Positions 16,910 through 26,797 of a stretch of DNA of 64,000 bases are shown piece after piece. The notes beneath the pieces were generated by a model, which saw nothing but the letters and a program-made list of their open reading frames with translations, made no database searches and was not told where the DNA came from. The position numbers and the translations under genes are program-made. Within the stretch, counting starts at the first letter, position 1. Every line of letters begins with the position of its first letter. The stretch spans positions 4,335,501 through 4,399,500 of the forward strand of contig NZ_CP098774.1 of the NCBI RefSeq assembly GCF_028473665.1, written 5' to 3'. The stretch is from Sphingomonas sp. QA11 (GTDB lineage: Bacteria > Pseudomonadota > Alphaproteobacteria > Sphingomonadales > Sphingomonadaceae).

Positions 16910-19507
16910 ATGCTCGACGTCCAGACCGCCACCGCCCAGCCCCATGTCACGCGTCGCGAAGACTATGAGGCGCCCGACTGGCTTGTCCCGGAGATCACGC
17001 TCGATTTCGACCTGGCGCCGGAGGCGACACGAGTCCGGGCGGTGCTGCACATCATCCGCAACGGCGCGCATGATTCATCGCTTCGTCTCGACGGCGGCGG
17101 CCAGACCCCGCTTTCGGTGAAGGTCGACGGCGCGGCGATCAACGACTGGTCGCTGGAGGACGATGCGCTCGTCATCCCACTCACCGGATCAGCCCATGTG
17201 ATCGAGACCGAGGTTGAGATCACGCCCGATCGCAACACCCAGCTGATGGGTCTCTACGCGTCCGGCGGCAATCTCTGCACGCAGTGCGAGGCGGAGGGTT
17301 TCCGCCGGATCACCTTCTTCCCCGACCGGCCCGACGTGCTCAGCCGCTACAAGGTGCGCATGACGGCGGACAAGGCGCGCTTCCCCGTGCTCCTCGCCAA
17401 TGGCGACCCGGTCGGCGAGGGCGATCTGGGCGAAGGGCGCCACTGGGCGGAGTGGCACGATCCCTTTCCCAAGCCCTGCTATCTCTTCGCGATGGTCGCT
17501 GGCGACCTCGTCGCCAACCGCGGCACCTTCGTCACCGGATCGGGCCGCGAGGTCGCGCTCGGCATCTGGGTCCGCGCCGCCGACGTCGTCAAGACCGGCC
17601 ATGCCCTCGAAGCGCTCAAGACCAGCATGGCCTGGGACGAGCGAGTCTATGGCCGCGAATATGATCTCGACGTGTTCAACATCGTCGCTGTCGACGATTT
17701 CAACTTCGGCGCGATGGAGAACAAGGGCCTCAACATCTTCAACTCGCGCTACATCCTGGCCGATCCCGACACAGCGACCGATTATGATTTCGACGCGATC
17801 GCTGCGGTGGTGGCGCATGAATATTTCCACAACTGGTCGGGCAACCGGGTCACCTGCCGCGACTGGTTCCAGCTTTCGCTGAAGGAAGGTTTCACCGTCT
17901 TTCGCGACCAGAGCTTCTCCGCCGACCAGGGCTCCGCGGCGGTCAAGCGGATCGAGGACGTGCGTGGGCTGCGTGCCGCCCAGTTCCCGGAAGATGCCGG
18001 CCCGCTCGCCCACCCCATCCGCCCGGACGAATATCTCGAAATCTCGAACTTCTACACCGCGACGATCTACAACAAGGGCGCCGAGGTCATCCGCATGATG
18101 GCGACGATGCTCGGGGCAGAGCGTTTCCGCGCCGCCACCGACCTGTATTTCGAGCGGTTCGACGGCACGGCGGCAACCTGCGAGGATTTCGTCGCCTGCA
18201 TGGAGGAAGCGGGCGGGATCGAGCTCACCCAGTTCCGCCGCTGGTACAGCCAGGCCGGCACGCCGCGCGTCACCGCCTCGCTGGCGCATGAGGCCAGCAG
18301 CGGTAGCGCCACCCTGACCCTGTCGCAACGCATCCTGCCTACACCCGGCCAGCCCGAAAAACTGCCGATGGTCCTGCCGCTCAAGCTGAAGCTGTTCGGG
18401 GCGGAGAGCGCCAGCCCGATCGGCCCGGAACAACTGATCCTGCTGACCGATGCCGAGGCGCGGATCAGCTTCGAGACAGTCACCGAGCGTCCCGTCCTCT
18501 CGATCAACCGCAGCTTCACCGCGCCTGTCGTGATCGAGACCGATCGTTCGGCGGCCGATCTCGCCTTCCTGTCGGCGCATGACGACGATCCCTTCGCCCG
18601 GTACGAGGCGATGCAGCAGCTGATGCTCGACACGCTGGTCGGCGCGGTCAGCCTTGGCCGCGCCGACCATGCGCCAGTGATCGCCGCCATCGCCAATACG
18701 CTCGACAACCCTCATCTCGACCGCGCTTTCGTGGCGGAGGCGGTATTGCTGCCGTCGGAAAGCTTCGTCGGCGACCAGATGAAGATGGTCGATCCGGAAG
18801 CGATCTACGCTGCGCGCGAAGCGCTGCGGCGGGATATCGGGCGCACGCTGGAAGCGAAATGGCGTGCCGAATATGAAGGCGCCCGGGCCGCGCATTTCGA
18901 ATATTCGCCGCTGGCAAAGGGACTGCGCCGGCTGCGTACCGTCGCGCTCGGCTATATCGCGGCGAATGGCGGCGACGAAGCGGCAGCACTTGCCTTCGCC
19001 CAGTTCGAGACAGCCGATAACATGACCGACCGCCAGGGCGCGCTCACCACGCTGGTCAACGGCAATTCGGATCGGCGGATCGCCGCGCTCGACATCTTCT
19101 ACAACCGCTATTCGGACAACGGCCTGGTCCTCGACAAATGGTTCTCGACCCAGGCGCTGTCGTCGCGCGACGATACGCTCGCCACCGTCAGCGAGCTGGC
19201 ACGGCATCGCGACTTCACCCTGGCCAACCCGAACCGCGCACGATCGCTGGTGGGCGCGTTCAGCGTCAACCAGCGGGCGTTCAATGCAGCCTCCGGCGAG
19301 GGCTATCGTTTCGTCGCAGACCAGCTCATCGCGCTCGACAAGCTCAACCCGCAGACAGCGGCGAAACTGATCCCGCCGCTCGGTCGCTGGCGCCGCTTCG
19401 ACGAAGCCCGCGGCAGCCTGATGCGCGCCGAGCTCCAGCGGATCGTGGCGACGCCGGGCTTGTCGAAGGACATGTTCGAACAGGCGACCCGAAGCCTGGA
19501 CGGCTGA
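16910..19507 (+). CDS. pepN: aminopeptidase N (M1 family)
   Basis: The start is the ATG giving MLDVQTATAQPHVTRREDY, the usual opening of the E. coli-type PepN group; an ATG 63 bp upstream reads Arg-rich unrelated sequence. At 865 residues the length matches. It has the exopeptidase motif GAMENKGLN and the zinc motif HEYFHNWSGNRVTCRDW (HExxH, with Glu 18 residues later in LKEGFTVFRDQ). The protein ends at FEQATRSLDG. It is a cytoplasmic zinc enzyme that removes N-terminal residues from peptides. Confidence 0.96.
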   Translation: MLDVQTATAQPHVTRREDYEAPDWLVPEITLDFDLAPEATRVRAVLHIIRNGAHDSSLRLDGGGQTPLSVKVDGAAINDWSLEDDALVIPLTGSAHVIETEVEITPDRNTQLMGLYASGGNLCTQCEAEGFRRITFFPDRPDVLSRYKVRMTADKARFPVLLANGDPVGEGDLGEGRHWAEWHDPFPKPCYLFAMVAGDLVANRGTFVTGSGREVALGIWVRAADVVKTGHALEALKTSMAWDERVYGREYDLDVFNIVAVDDFNFGAMENKGLNIFNSRYILADPDTATDYDFDAIAAVVAHEYFHNWSGNRVTCRDWFQLSLKEGFTVFRDQSFSADQGSAAVKRIEDVRGLRAAQFPEDAGPLAHPIRPDEYLEISNFYTATIYNKGAEVIRMMATMLGAERFRAATDLYFERFDGTAATCEDFVACMEEAGGIELTQFRRWYSQAGTPRVTASLAHEASSGSATLTLSQRILPTPGQPEKLPMVLPLKLKLFGAESASPIGPEQLILLTDAEARISFETVTERPVLSINRSFTAPVVIETDRSAADLAFLSAHDDDPFARYEAMQQLMLDTLVGAVSLGRADHAPVIAAIANTLDNPHLDRAFVAEAVLLPSESFVGDQMKMVDPEAIYAAREALRRDIGRTLEAKWRAEYEGARAAHFEYSPLAKGLRRLRTVALGYIAANGGDEAAALAFAQFETADNMTDRQGALTTLVNGNSDRRIAALDIFYNRYSDNGLVLDKWFSTQALSSRDDTLATVSELARHRDFTLANPNRARSLVGAFSVNQRAFNAASGEGYRFVADQLIALDKLNPQTAAKLIPPLGRWRRFDEARGSLMRAELQRIVATPGLSKDMFEQATRSLDG

Positions 19508-19513
19508 TCCCGG

Positions 19514-20260
19514 TCAGTTGCGGATCGCGTTGACGCGATCCAGCATCTCCAGCGCGTTGCCGAGCGCAGCGCCCGACGCGGTATTGTCGTAGATCGTCCA
19601 GCTCTCGACGTCCGCTGCACGCGCCGCGCCGGCATGCCGTCCGATCGCCACCGCATCATAGTGCGACCAGTAGATACGCGGTGATCCATGGAGGCGGGCG
19701 TACCGCAGGCCGTGCCACCCGCCCGGCTCTGCGGCACCCGGCACAGGCGCGGGATCGGCGGCAACGCGTGCCACCCGATGCTTCGCAAGCAATGCATCCG
19801 CCTCGGGCACGAACCAGGAGGCATGGCGCGGCTCGCACACCGTCATGCCCCCCAGTATTTCACGGGCGAGGCCGAAGAACCGGTCGGCGCGCGGCGGATC
19901 GAAGACGAGACTGGGCGGCAACTGAACCAGGGTCGGCCCGCGTTTCTTCTCGAGGTGTCCGACCTCCCCGGCGAAACGCTTCACCAACTTCTCGCAGTCG
20001 ACCAGCCGGTGCTCGTGCGTGATCGTCCCGGGCAGTTTGACCGCAAAGCGGAAATCCACCGGGACACTCGCCGCCCAGCGTGCATAAGTCTCGGGCTTGT
20101 GCGGGCGGTAGAAGCTGGAGTTGATCTCGACCGCGTCGAACGTCGCCGCATAGCGCTCAAGATGGCTACCTTCGTCAGGGAAGCGGTCGGCCGATGGCTT
20201 GTACAGCGACCAGCCCGCCGTCCCGATGCGAATCCGCTGCCTAGAAGAGTCTGCCGCCAT
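19514..20260 (-). CDS. DUF72-family protein
   Basis: The 248-residue protein reads RIRIGTAGWSLYKPSADRFP near the start, then FDAVEINSSFYRPHKPETYARWAASVP and FRFAVKLPGTITHEHRL, and WTIYDNTASGAALGNALEM near the end, all diagnostic of DUF72 (YecE-like TIM-barrel proteins). No reaction is established for the family. Its start lies 20 bp inside the end of csaA, so it is the last gene of a GST-csaA-DUF72 operon. Confidence 0.88.
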   Translation of the reverse strand: MAADSSRQRIRIGTAGWSLYKPSADRFPDEGSHLERYAATFDAVEINSSFYRPHKPETYARWAASVPVDFRFAVKLPGTITHEHRLVDCEKLVKRFAGEVGHLEKKRGPTLVQLPPSLVFDPPRADRFFGLAREILGGMTVCEPRHASWFVPEADALLAKHRVARVAADPAPVPGAAEPGGWHGLRYARLHGSPRIYWSHYDAVAIGRHAGAARAADVESWTIYDNTASGAALGNALEMLDRVNAIRN

Positions 20261-20612
20261 TGGGGACGGTAACGCTCGGGCCGATCAGAACGACCCGGCC
20301 CTCGGCATCAGGGAAGCCGAGCGTCAGCACTTCGGACATCATCGGCCCGATCTGGCGCGGGGGGAAGTTCACCACCGCTGCGACCTGTCGGCCGGGCAGT
20401 TCCTCAAGCGTATAATGCTCGGTGATCTGCGCCGAGGACCGCTTCACGCCAAGGACCGGCCCGAAATCGATCGTCAGCTTGTAAGCGGGCTTCCGCGCCT
20501 CGGGAAAAGGCAGCGCCTCCACTATCGTGCCGACACGGATGTCGACCGCGAGGAAGTCGTCAAAGCCGATCTGCGCGGCAATGTCCGCGGCTGGATCAGG
20601 AACCTTGTGCAT
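20241..20612 (-). CDS. csaA: tRNA-binding protein CsaA
   Basis: The 123-residue protein is a stand-alone OB-fold tRNA-binding domain: FLAVDIRVGTIVEALPFPEARKPAYKL is the domain opening, with VAAVVNFPPRQIGPMMSEVLTLG and a C-terminal VPNGGRLF. It matches CsaA, proposed to act as a chaperone or tRNA-binding dimer related to the MetRS C-terminal domain. TGATG coupling to the upstream GST gene and a 20-bp overlap with the DUF72 gene mark an operon. Confidence 0.9.
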   Translation of the reverse strand: MHKVPDPAADIAAQIGFDDFLAVDIRVGTIVEALPFPEARKPAYKLTIDFGPVLGVKRSSAQITEHYTLEELPGRQVAAVVNFPPRQIGPMMSEVLTLGFPDAEGRVVLIGPSVTVPNGGRLF

Positions 20613-21289
20613 CAGAAGTCGAAATCCACATCGTCATATTCCTTGGGCGGCGTGATCCCTGTCATTCGTTCGGACAGCAATGGCCGGAAGCTGGGTCGGC
20701 TCTTGAAGCCGCGATACCAGCGCGCGGTCTGCTCATGGCCCTTCCAGTCGATCCCGCCGAGATAGTCGGCGACCGAGATCTGCGCCGCGGCGGCGAGATC
20801 GGCCAGGCTCATCGTCGCACCGGCCATCCAGTTGTGATGGTCGAGCAGATAGTCGGTATAGTCGAGATGGCGCTCGGCCGCCTTCATCGCCTCGCGCAGC
20901 ACCTTGGCATCGGGCGAATCCCGGGTCACGATCCGCTTCATCATCCGCTCGCCGAGCAGTGGAGCGGTCACGTCCTGGAAGAATTGCGTGTCGAACCAGG
21001 CGACCAGCCGGCGGATCTCGGCGCGGTTGACCGCGGTGCCGTTGATCATCGCCGCTTTGTCGACCGTTTCCTCGAGATATTCGCAGATCGCCATCGAATC
21101 CATCAGGAGGATGTTGCGCCTGGGATCGGCCATCACCGGCACCTGGCCGGCGGGGTTCATGTCGAGGAATTCGTCGCGACGGTCCCACGGGTTCTCGCGC
21201 ACAAGGTCGTAGCCTACGCCCTTTTCACCGAGCAAAAGGCGGACTTTCCGCGAGAAGGGGCACAGGGGGAATTGATAAAGCTGCCACAT
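20612..21289 (-). CDS. glutathione S-transferase family protein
   Basis: The 225-residue protein has a thioredoxin-fold N-terminus with the redox-type motif CPFSRKVRLLLGEKG, NPAGQVPVM (cis-Pro) and MDSMAICEYLEE (Glu/Ser for the glutathione gamma-glutamate), then an all-helical domain with WMAGATMSLADLAAAA. A Cys at the active site rather than Tyr or Ser suggests a beta/omega-like or glutaredoxin-like class. First gene of the GST-csaA-DUF72 operon. Confidence 0.88.
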   Translation of the reverse strand: MWQLYQFPLCPFSRKVRLLLGEKGVGYDLVRENPWDRRDEFLDMNPAGQVPVMADPRRNILLMDSMAICEYLEETVDKAAMINGTAVNRAEIRRLVAWFDTQFFQDVTAPLLGERMMKRIVTRDSPDAKVLREAMKAAERHLDYTDYLLDHHNWMAGATMSLADLAAAAQISVADYLGGIDWKGHEQTARWYRGFKSRPSFRPLLSERMTGITPPKEYDDVDFDF

Positions 21290-21400
21290 AAGGCCCTGTT
21301 AGGCTGAGCGGGCGAGCGGGGGAAGGCATGATGGCCGACGATTCGTTCGAGACGGTCGCGATCAAGCCACGGCTCGCGCGATCGGATCGAGCCCCCTCCC

Positions 21401-21493
21401 GTCACCCCGGACTTGTTACAGGGTCCATCGCTCCGCACACATGCGACTGCGGCGCTAGCGGAACCATGGATGCCGGGACAAGCCCGGCATGAC
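21401..21493. repeat. interspersed imperfect inverted repeat
   Basis: Two related 28-nt arms, one starting GTCACCCCGGACTTG and the other ending GGGACAAGCCCGGCATGAC, face each other around a 37-nt spacer in the intergenic gap between the GST and gltB genes. Elements of this look are common intergenic repeats in sphingomonads and relatives. Whether it acts as a terminator or is a REP-like unit cannot be said. Confidence 0.6.
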
Positions 21494-21516
21494 GCGTGTG
21501 TGTGGTCGAGCATGCC

Positions 21517-24500
21517 CTATTCGGCCGCGACCATCTCCGACCGGTCATCCAACGGGTGCGCCAGACGTGTCAGCATCTCGTTGGGTACCACCTGCCAGAA
21601 ACGGTCGATTACCCGTCCCCAATCGTCGAGCAACGCCGCCGACCATTTGCTGTCGGTCGCCGCATGGTGGGCCCGGACGAGGTTGAGCAGCACCGCCTCC
21701 CAGTGCATCGAGGACAGGCGCTGCCACACGATGTTCTCCGGGTTGGCGCGGCGTTCGAAGCTGCCGTCCGCGTCATAGACGAACGCCATGCCGCCGGTCA
21801 TGCCGGCGCCGAAGTTCGCGCCGACCGCCCCAAGCACCACGGCTGTGCCGCCGGTCATATATTCGCACCCGTTCGCGCCGCAGCCTTCCACCACCACGGT
21901 CGCGCCCGAATTGCGCACCGCGAACCGCTCGCCCGCCTGGCCGGCCGCGAACAGGCTGCCGGAAGTCGCGCCGTAAAGCACGGTGTTGCCGATGATCGTG
22001 TTGTCCTGGCTGGCGAGCGGTGAGCTGACCACCGGGCGCAGCGCGATGATGCCGCCTGACAGGCCCTTGCCGACATAGTCGTTGGCGTCGCCGAACACCT
22101 CGAGCGTGATGCCCTTGCACAGGAACGCGCCCAGCGACTGACCCGCCGAGCCGCGCAGGCGGACATGGACATGCCCGTCCGCCAGCTTCGACATGCCGAA
22201 CTTGCGCGTGATCTCGCTCGATAGCCGCGTGCCGACCGCGCGGTGCGTGTTGCGCACCGAATAGGTCAGCTGCATCTTCTCGCCACGCGAGAACACCGCC
22301 GCCGCATCCTTGATCATCTGCGCATCGAGGCTGTCGGGCACTTCGTTGCGCCACGCCGACAGGCTGAAACGCCGTTCGGCATCGTCAGCGTCGACCTTGG
22401 CGAGGATCGGGTTGAGATCGAGATCGTCGAGATGCTCGGCGCCTCGGCTGACCTGGCGGAGCAACTCGGTGCGCCCGATCACCTCGTCAAGGCTGCGGAA
22501 GCCGAGCCTGGCAAGGATGTCGCGCACTTCCTCCGCGATGAAGGTCATCAGGTTGATGACCTTTTCCGGCGTGCCGGTGAACTTCGCGCGCAGGCGCTCG
22601 TCCTGCACACACACACCGACCGGGCAGGTGTTGGAATGGCATTGCCGCACCATGATGCAGCCCATCGCCACCAGCGACAGCGTGCCGATGCCGAACTCCT
22701 CCGCGCCGAGGATCGCGGCGATGACGATGTCGCGCCCGGTCTTGAGCCCGCCATCGGTCCGCAGCTTGATCCGGCCGCGCAGGCCGTTGAGCGTCAGGGT
22801 CTGGTTAACCTCGGAGAGGCCCATTTCCCATGGCGTGCCGGCATATTTGATGCTGGTCTGGGGCGAGGCGCCGGTGCCGCCGACATGGCCGGAGACGAGG
22901 ATCACGTCGGCATGCGCCTTGGCGACGCCCGCCGCGACCGTACCGATGCCGGCCGAGCTGACCAGCTTCACGCAGACGCGCGCGACCGGGTTGATCTGCT
23001 TCAGATCATAGATGAGCTGGGCCAAATCCTCGATCGAATAGATGTCGTGATGCGGCGGCGGGGAGATGAGCATCACCCCCGGCGTCGCATGACGCAGCTT
23101 CGCAATGAACTCTGTCACCTTGAAGCCGGGCAACTGCCCGCCCTCGCCGGGCTTGGCGCCCTGAGCGACCTTGATTTCGATCTCGTCACAGGCGTTGAGA
23201 TATTCGGCCGTCACGCCGAACCGGCCCGACGCGATCTGCTTCACGCCCGAATTGGCGTTGTCGCCATTCGGATAGGGCGCATAGCGTGCCTTGTCCTCGC
23301 CACCCTCGCCCGACACCGCCTTGGCGCCGATGCGGTTCATCGCGATCGCCAGCGTTTCATGCGCTTCAGGGCTCAGCGCGCCGAGCGACATGCCCGGCGT
23401 CACGAAACGCTTGCGGATTTCCGTGATCGCCTCGACCTGGTCGACCGCCACGCCTTCGTTCGGGTAATTGAACTGGAACAGGTCACGCAGATAGACTGGC
23501 GGCAACGCCTCCACCCCGCGCGAGAATTGCAGATAGGTCGAGTAGCTGTCGGTCGCGACCGCCGTCTGCAACAGGTGCATCAGCTGCGCCGAATAGGCAT
23601 GAGTCTCGCCGGTATGGCGCTGGCGGTAGAAGCCACCGATCGGCAGGTTCACCACCACGTCATCATAGGCGGCTTCATGGCGCAGCGCCGCGTTGAGATG
23701 AAGCGAGGCATAGCCCTCACCCGAGATCTTTGCCGGCATGCCCGGGAAAAGATCGTTGACCAGGCTGCGTGACAGCCCGACCGCCTCGAAATTATAGCCG
23801 CCACGATAGCTGGAGATCACCGCGATCCCCATCTTGGACATGATCTTGAGCAGCCCCTCGTCGACCGCATGGCGGTGATTGGCGAGACACTTCTCCAGGG
23901 TCAGGTCACCGAACAGGCCGCGCTGATGCCGGTCGACGATCGATGCCTCCGACAGATAGGCATGCACCGTCGTCGCGCCGACGCCGATCAGCACCGCATA
24001 ATAATGGGTGTCGAGGCATTCGGCGGTCTGGATGTTGATGCTGGCATAGGAGCGCAGGCCCCGCCGCACGAGATGCGTGTGGACCGCCGCCGCCGCGAGC
24101 ACGCCGGCGATGCCGACGCGGTTCGCACCGATATTCATGTCGCTCAGGAAGATTTCGCTCTTGCCCTCGCGCACCGCCTGCTCGGCCTCCGCACGGATTC
24201 GCGCGATCGCGGCGCGGAGCGTCTCCGGCCCACCGCCGTTTTCGAAAGTGCAATCGATATCGGCGACCTTGTTGCCGAAAAACGCCTTGAGCCGCGCCCA
24301 GTCGGTGCCGGCCAGCACGGGCGATTCGAGCACCAGCACGCCGTCGCGCCGGTCCTCGGTATCGAGGATATTGGCGAGATTGCCGAAGCGGGTCTTGAGC
24401 GACATCACATGGCGTTCGCGCAAGGGATCGATCGGCGGATTGGTGACCTGGCTGAAATTCTGGCGGAAGAACTGGCTGATCAGCCGGGGCTTGTCCGAAA

Positions 24501-26034
24501 TGACCGCGAGCGGCGTATCGTCGCCCATCGATCCGATCGCTTCCTTCGCGCCCTCGACCATCGGCGACAGGATCAGCTCCATGTCCTCGAGCGTCTGCCC
24601 AGCCGCGACCTGGCGGCGGGTCAGGTCGGCACGGTCGAAACGCACGGTCGCGTCGGCCGGCGCATCCGGCAGGTCGTTCACGCCGAGGAAGTTGCCGATC
24701 ATCTTGGCATAATCGGCTTCGCCCGAAATCCGGTCCTTGATCGCCCGGTCGTCGAGCAGCACGCCCTCATCAAGGTCGACGGCGATCATCTGACCCGGCC
24801 CGAGCCGGCCCTTTTCGATGATGGTCGATTCGGGGACGACGACCATGCCGCTCTCCGATCCGACGATCAGCAGGCCATCGCTGGTACGGGTATAACGCAG
24901 CGGGCGGAGCGCGTTGCGGTCCATGCCCGCCACCGCCCAGCGGCCGTCGGTCATCGCCAGCGCCGCCGGGCCGTCCCACGGCTCCATCACGCTGGCGAGA
25001 TATTTGTACATGTCGAGATGCGCCCTGGGCATCTCGCCCTTCGGCCCCCAGGCCTCGGGCACCAGCATCAGCTTCGCGGTCGGCGCGTCGCGGCCTGAAC
25101 GGCAGATCGCTTCGAAGGTGGCGTCGAGCGCGGCGGTATCGGACGCGCCGGCCGGGATCACCGGCTTGATGTCCTCCGAATATTCGCCGAACGCGAGGCT
25201 CGCCATCTTGATCTCGTGACTGAGCATCCAGTTCTTGTTGCCGCGGATCGTGTTGATCTCGCCATTATGCGCGAGGCAGCGGAACGGCTGGGCCAGCCAC
25301 CATTGCGGGAAGGTGTTGGTCGAATAGCGCTGGTGGAAGATCGCGACCCGGCTCTCGAAACGCTGGTCGATCAGGTCGGGATAGAAGACCGACAGGCTCT
25401 CCGCGAGGAACAGGCCCTTGTAGATGATCGATCGGCACGACAACGAGCAGATGTAGAAACCCTGGATCTGCGCCGCGATCACGCGCTTCTCGATCCGGCG
25501 GCGGACGAGATAGAGATTCTTCTCGAACTCGGCGGCGCTCTGTTCGTCCGGCAGCGGGCCGGCGATCATGATCTGCTCGATCTCCGGGCGCGTCGCCTGT
25601 GCTTTTTGCCCGATCACCGAGACATCGACCGGCACCTGACGCCAGCCATAAATGGTATAGCCTTCCTCGATGATCACGCTCTCGACGATCGTGCGGCAAT
25701 CCTCCTGAGCGCCGAGATCAGTGCGCGGCAGGAAGATCATGCCGACCGCAAGCCGGTTCGGCATGGTCTTGTGACCCGAGGCGCTGATCGCGTCGTCGAA
25801 GAACTTGACCGGCAGGTCGACATGCAGGCCGGCACCGTCGCCGGTCTTGCCGTCGGCATCGACCGCGCCGCGGTGCCACACCGCCTTCAGCGCATCGATC
25901 GCCGACTGGACGACGCGACGCGACGGCCTGCCGTCAGTCGCGGCGACCAGGCCGACACCGCAGGCATCGGATTCGAATTCTGGGCGATACATGCCTTCCG
26001 CAGCGAGGCGGAGGCGTTCGGCGTGCATATCCAT
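21517..26034 (-). CDS. gltB: glutamate synthase large subunit
   Basis: The 1505-residue subunit combines glutamine and 2-oxoglutarate into two glutamates using electrons from GltD. The class II amidotransferase domain has its nucleophile at Cys25 in ESDACGVGLVA, so a short propeptide must be removed. The FMN-barrel domain contains AHADVILVSGHVGGTGASPQ and LRTDGGLKTGRDIVIAAILG. The 3Fe-4S cluster motif CHSNTCPVGVC lies near residue 1130, and the beta-helix C-terminus holds repeated GG-motifs such as GGTAVVLGAVGANFGAGMTGG. It is the last gene of the gltD-DUF2059-gltB operon. Confidence 0.97.
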   Translation of the reverse strand: MDMHAERLRLAAEGMYRPEFESDACGVGLVAATDGRPSRRVVQSAIDALKAVWHRGAVDADGKTGDGAGLHVDLPVKFFDDAISASGHKTMPNRLAVGMIFLPRTDLGAQEDCRTIVESVIIEEGYTIYGWRQVPVDVSVIGQKAQATRPEIEQIMIAGPLPDEQSAAEFEKNLYLVRRRIEKRVIAAQIQGFYICSLSCRSIIYKGLFLAESLSVFYPDLIDQRFESRVAIFHQRYSTNTFPQWWLAQPFRCLAHNGEINTIRGNKNWMLSHEIKMASLAFGEYSEDIKPVIPAGASDTAALDATFEAICRSGRDAPTAKLMLVPEAWGPKGEMPRAHLDMYKYLASVMEPWDGPAALAMTDGRWAVAGMDRNALRPLRYTRTSDGLLIVGSESGMVVVPESTIIEKGRLGPGQMIAVDLDEGVLLDDRAIKDRISGEADYAKMIGNFLGVNDLPDAPADATVRFDRADLTRRQVAAGQTLEDMELILSPMVEGAKEAIGSMGDDTPLAVISDKPRLISQFFRQNFSQVTNPPIDPLRERHVMSLKTRFGNLANILDTEDRRDGVLVLESPVLAGTDWARLKAFFGNKVADIDCTFENGGGPETLRAAIARIRAEAEQAVREGKSEIFLSDMNIGANRVGIAGVLAAAAVHTHLVRRGLRSYASINIQTAECLDTHYYAVLIGVGATTVHAYLSEASIVDRHQRGLFGDLTLEKCLANHRHAVDEGLLKIMSKMGIAVISSYRGGYNFEAVGLSRSLVNDLFPGMPAKISGEGYASLHLNAALRHEAAYDDVVVNLPIGGFYRQRHTGETHAYSAQLMHLLQTAVATDSYSTYLQFSRGVEALPPVYLRDLFQFNYPNEGVAVDQVEAITEIRKRFVTPGMSLGALSPEAHETLAIAMNRIGAKAVSGEGGEDKARYAPYPNGDNANSGVKQIASGRFGVTAEYLNACDEIEIKVAQGAKPGEGGQLPGFKVTEFIAKLRHATPGVMLISPPPHHDIYSIEDLAQLIYDLKQINPVARVCVKLVSSAGIGTVAAGVAKAHADVILVSGHVGGTGASPQTSIKYAGTPWEMGLSEVNQTLTLNGLRGRIKLRTDGGLKTGRDIVIAAILGAEEFGIGTLSLVAMGCIMVRQCHSNTCPVGVCVQDERLRAKFTGTPEKVINLMTFIAEEVRDILARLGFRSLDEVIGRTELLRQVSRGAEHLDDLDLNPILAKVDADDAERRFSLSAWRNEVPDSLDAQMIKDAAAVFSRGEKMQLTYSVRNTHRAVGTRLSSEITRKFGMSKLADGHVHVRLRGSAGQSLGAFLCKGITLEVFGDANDYVGKGLSGGIIALRPVVSSPLASQDNTIIGNTVLYGATSGSLFAAGQAGERFAVRNSGATVVVEGCGANGCEYMTGGTAVVLGAVGANFGAGMTGGMAFVYDADGSFERRANPENIVWQRLSSMHWEAVLLNLVRAHHAATDSKWSAALLDDWGRVIDRFWQVVPNEMLTRLAHPLDDRSEMVAAE

Positions 26035-26038
26035 GGCT

Positions 26039-26797
26039 TTACTCTATTTCTTCTTGCCGTCGGGGGGCGTCATTGTCCCCCTCGAACAAGGCCGCGAGAT
26101 CGGCTTTCTGTTTGGCGGTCATTTTGCCCGGCTTGGGCATATCGTCCGTGACGGCTTTCACTTTAGCCATGATGACCGGCATCGCGGCCATCATTTTCGG
26201 CATCATGTCTTTCATGCGCGCTATCACCGCCGGGTCTGTGAACATCAGCATGGATTGGGCCGCATATTCGGTACCCACCGGAGTGGAGAAGAAGCGATTC
26301 ATCTCGACAAGCTGGGAGGTCGCGAAATGCCGCTCATAGGCCTCGACGACACCGACACGAACGTCCGGTTCCATTGTATCCATCAGATCGATCATCGCGG
26401 GCATCATGACATCCATCATTTTCTTCATGCGCTGATCGAAGACCGGATCGATGATCTTCATCGCCTGGCGCAGCGTTGCCGGCTTCAGATTGTGGAGCTT
26501 GTCTTCCGGAATGCCGCCCATGCGGGCGAGATCAGCAACGGGAATATCCATCATCCGATCCGTCATCGACGACATCATCTGGGACAGGGTGCCGTCCATC
26601 ATGCGGCGATAGGTCCCGGGCGGGAAAACCTTGTCGACGACCGCCTGGGCGATGGCGTGGCGTTCCGGATCGATGGACGGAATGGGAGCGCTCGTCGCGG
26701 CGGACGCCGCCGGCACCGTCTTTTGCCCCGCCGCGGGAACCGCGGCCAGCATGAGCCCGGCAGCCAGACAATGCCGATATCTCATAAAATCAATCAT
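26039..26797 (-). CDS. DUF2059-like secreted protein, methionine-rich
   Basis: The 252-residue protein opens with a signal peptide (MIDFMRYRHCLAAGLMLAAVPAAG). The rest is helical and unusually rich in methionine, for example YRRMMDGTLSQMMSSMTDRMMD and MKDMMPKMMAAMPVIM. The C-terminal half (YERHFATSQLVEMNRFFSTPVGTEYAAQ) resembles DUF2059. It is likely periplasmic; metal or oxidant binding by Met clusters is only a guess. Its ATG overlaps the gltD stop (ATGA), and it ends 4 bp before gltB, so it is embedded in the glutamate synthase operon. Confidence 0.75.
   Translation of the reverse strand: MIDFMRYRHCLAAGLMLAAVPAAGQKTVPAASAATSAPIPSIDPERHAIAQAVVDKVFPPGTYRRMMDGTLSQMMSSMTDRMMDIPVADLARMGGIPEDKLHNLKPATLRQAMKIIDPVFDQRMKKMMDVMMPAMIDLMDTMEPDVRVGVVEAYERHFATSQLVEMNRFFSTPVGTEYAAQSMLMFTDPAVIARMKDMMPKMMAAMPVIMAKVKAVTDDMPKPGKMTAKQKADLAALFEGDNDAPRRQEEIE

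Noticed and set aside
21401-21493. Possible CRISPR-like repeat
   Set aside because: Only two opposed arms exist, with no array of direct repeats and spacers; an interspersed inverted repeat fits.
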